A DNA stretch of 64,000 nucleotides from Chryseobacterium mucoviscidosis (lineage in GTDB: Bacteria > Bacteroidota > Bacteroidia > Flavobacteriales > Weeksellaceae). Made by a program: the position numbers and the translations under genes. The stretch lies in assembly GCF_002177115.1 (NCBI RefSeq), contig NZ_MVAG01000105.1, positions 1 through 64,000 of the forward strand, given 5' to 3'. Shown here in pieces: positions 63,171 to 64,000 of this stretch; the stretch's first letter is position 1, and every line of letters starts with the position of its first letter. The notes beneath the pieces are model-generated. The model did no database searches. It was not told where the DNA came from and worked only from the letters and a program-made list of their open reading frames with translations.

Positions 63171-64000
63171 ATGAAAAGCTTAAAGGATTTTATTAAAGCA
63201 TTTTTTGCCAACAAAGGGCAATATGTATTTCTGTCTCTTTTAATAGCGAAAATATGTGCATTTTCAGGCTCTGTTATGATGATCCGGCTTTTGCCTGAAA
63301 AAGAATTCGGAATACTAAGCATTGTGGCGTCTGTTTTTGCCATCTTTGTACCTTTCAGCGGTTTTGGCAGTTTTCAGAGTTTGATACGTTATGGTTCTTT
63401 ATGCCCAACTGAAAATGAAAAAAAAGACCTTTCAGTTTATCTTTTTAAAAAAGGATTTCTATATCAGCTTTTTCTAAGCATTGTGTTTTTTTTAATCGCT
63501 TTTTTTTATGTAAACCATTATTACCACATATTTTATATATTTCTTTTCTTCGCTGTACGTCTTATCGGGGTTTATTTTCTTAATCACAAACAGGTTGAGC
63601 TTCGCATACATATGAAAAACAGCGAATATGCTAAACTCAACAATGTCGTCAATGTCGGAGGATTGGCTATGATGGTTGTTTTTTCCTTTTTTTTGGGGCT
63701 TTATGGATATCTGCTTGCGAATTTAATTGCTCCTTTTCTTTCTCTTTTCTGGTATAAGGAGCCGTTGTGGAAGATTGCTGTCCCCAAAATAAAATTTCAA
63801 AAGAAAGAAATCTGGAATTTCGCGTTTCATGCATCGGTTACGGCTTTATTATCAGATGCTTTTTTTTCTGCAGATATTTTACTCCTCAACTTTTTTAAAG
63901 ATGAAAATGCAGTTGCTAATTACAAAGTCGTTCTGCTTATTCCGTCTAATATTACTTTTTTGGCGCTTTCTTTTATGCAGAGCGATTATCCTGTTTTGGC
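63171..64000 (+). CDS. Polysaccharide flippase (Wzx/MATE-like), cut by the window edge
   Basis: Open frame of at least 276 codons from the ATG at 63171 with no stop before 64000, so partial. N-terminus SLKDFIKAFFANKGQYVFLS, then repeated hydrophobic spans (LLIAKICAFSGSVMMIRLLP, SIVFFLIAFFYV, FYIFLFFAVRLIGVYFL, GLAMMVVFSFFLGLYGYLLA) and short charged loops, as in lipid-linked oligosaccharide flippases. Follows the glycosyltransferase by 46 nt, consistent with a polysaccharide locus. The name rests on topology and context. Confidence 0.72.
   Translation, partial: MKSLKDFIKAFFANKGQYVFLSLLIAKICAFSGSVMMIRLLPEKEFGILSIVASVFAIFVPFSGFGSFQSLIRYGSLCPTENEKKDLSVYLFKKGFLYQLFLSIVFFLIAFFYVNHYYHIFYIFLFFAVRLIGVYFLNHKQVELRIHMKNSEYAKLNNVVNVGGLAMMVVFSFFLGLYGYLLANLIAPFLSLFWYKEPLWKIAVPKIKFQKKEIWNFAFHASVTALLSDAFFSADILLLNFFKDENAVANYKVVLLIPSNITFLALSFMQSDYPVL

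Noticed and set aside
1..64000. CRISPR array, tRNA, rRNA, prophage or IS transposase
   Set aside because: No regular spaced repeats, no tRNA-like cloverleaf with CCA-end or T-loop in spacers, and no transposase, integrase or phage structural motif was seen.

Overview
The window looks like chromosomal DNA of a Chryseobacterium-like member of the Flavobacteriia (Bacteroidetes). The evidence is AT-rich spacers, promoters of the flavobacterial type (TTG, about 20 nt, TAnnTTTG), few Shine-Dalgarno sites, three secreted proteins with C-terminal type IX secretion (T9SS) sorting domains, many lipoproteins, a TonB-dependent receptor and genes typical of the group. No tRNA, rRNA, IS element, prophage or CRISPR array is visible. 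The genus is an inference from gene content and style.

Layout. 1-9.1 kb: sufS, a small double-glycine leader peptide, an ECF sigma/anti-sigma-like/outer-membrane barrel operon, then divergent class II (fumC) and class I (iron-sulfur) fumarases whose shared spacer carries a perfect PerR-type operator, a secreted serine hydrolase and a small membrane protein. 9.4-16.5 kb: a secreted GH13 enzyme, a dense cluster of DnaA boxes that is a good candidate for a replication origin, and directly after it a SAM-I riboswitch controlling a TonB-dependent receptor plus amino-acid permease. 16.5-26 kb: a repeat-rich spacer, prfA, prolyl oligopeptidase, a T9SS protein, methylmalonyl-CoA mutase and a fasciclin lipoprotein.

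26-32 kb holds the most unusual part. First comes an isolated promoter, 25-codon ORF and terminator unit (26231-26431) that resembles an attenuator but has no gene behind it. Then comes a seven-gene, one-strand operon: two unknown proteins, the RNA ligase RtcB, a small nucleotidyltransferase, another unknown protein, the release-factor homologue PrfH and a TPR protein. RtcB plus PrfH is known as a repair and rescue pair for ribosomes cut in the decoding centre; the four extra genes suggest an enlarged RNA-repair system.

32-46 kb: an M36 metallopeptidase interrupted by one in-frame TAA, a dipeptide epimerase, twin cytochrome c lipoproteins, meaB, an M48 peptidase, mlaE-mlaF with a barrel protein, and a minus-strand run of pgi, a toxin-antitoxin pair, folD, queE and a polyprenyl sugar transferase. 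47-64 kb: a GH125 mannosidase, a DUF4349 lipoprotein, a glutaryl-CoA-dehydrogenase-like enzyme, a second double-glycine leader peptide, an AI-2E transporter, lon, ppiD, an MCE (mlaD-like) protein, a membrane Fe-S pair that may hand electrons from ETF to menaquinone, and the start of a surface polysaccharide locus that runs off the right edge.

Several dispersed repeat families occupy the spacers. Spacers not listed separately hold only the promoters, terminators and repeats described.
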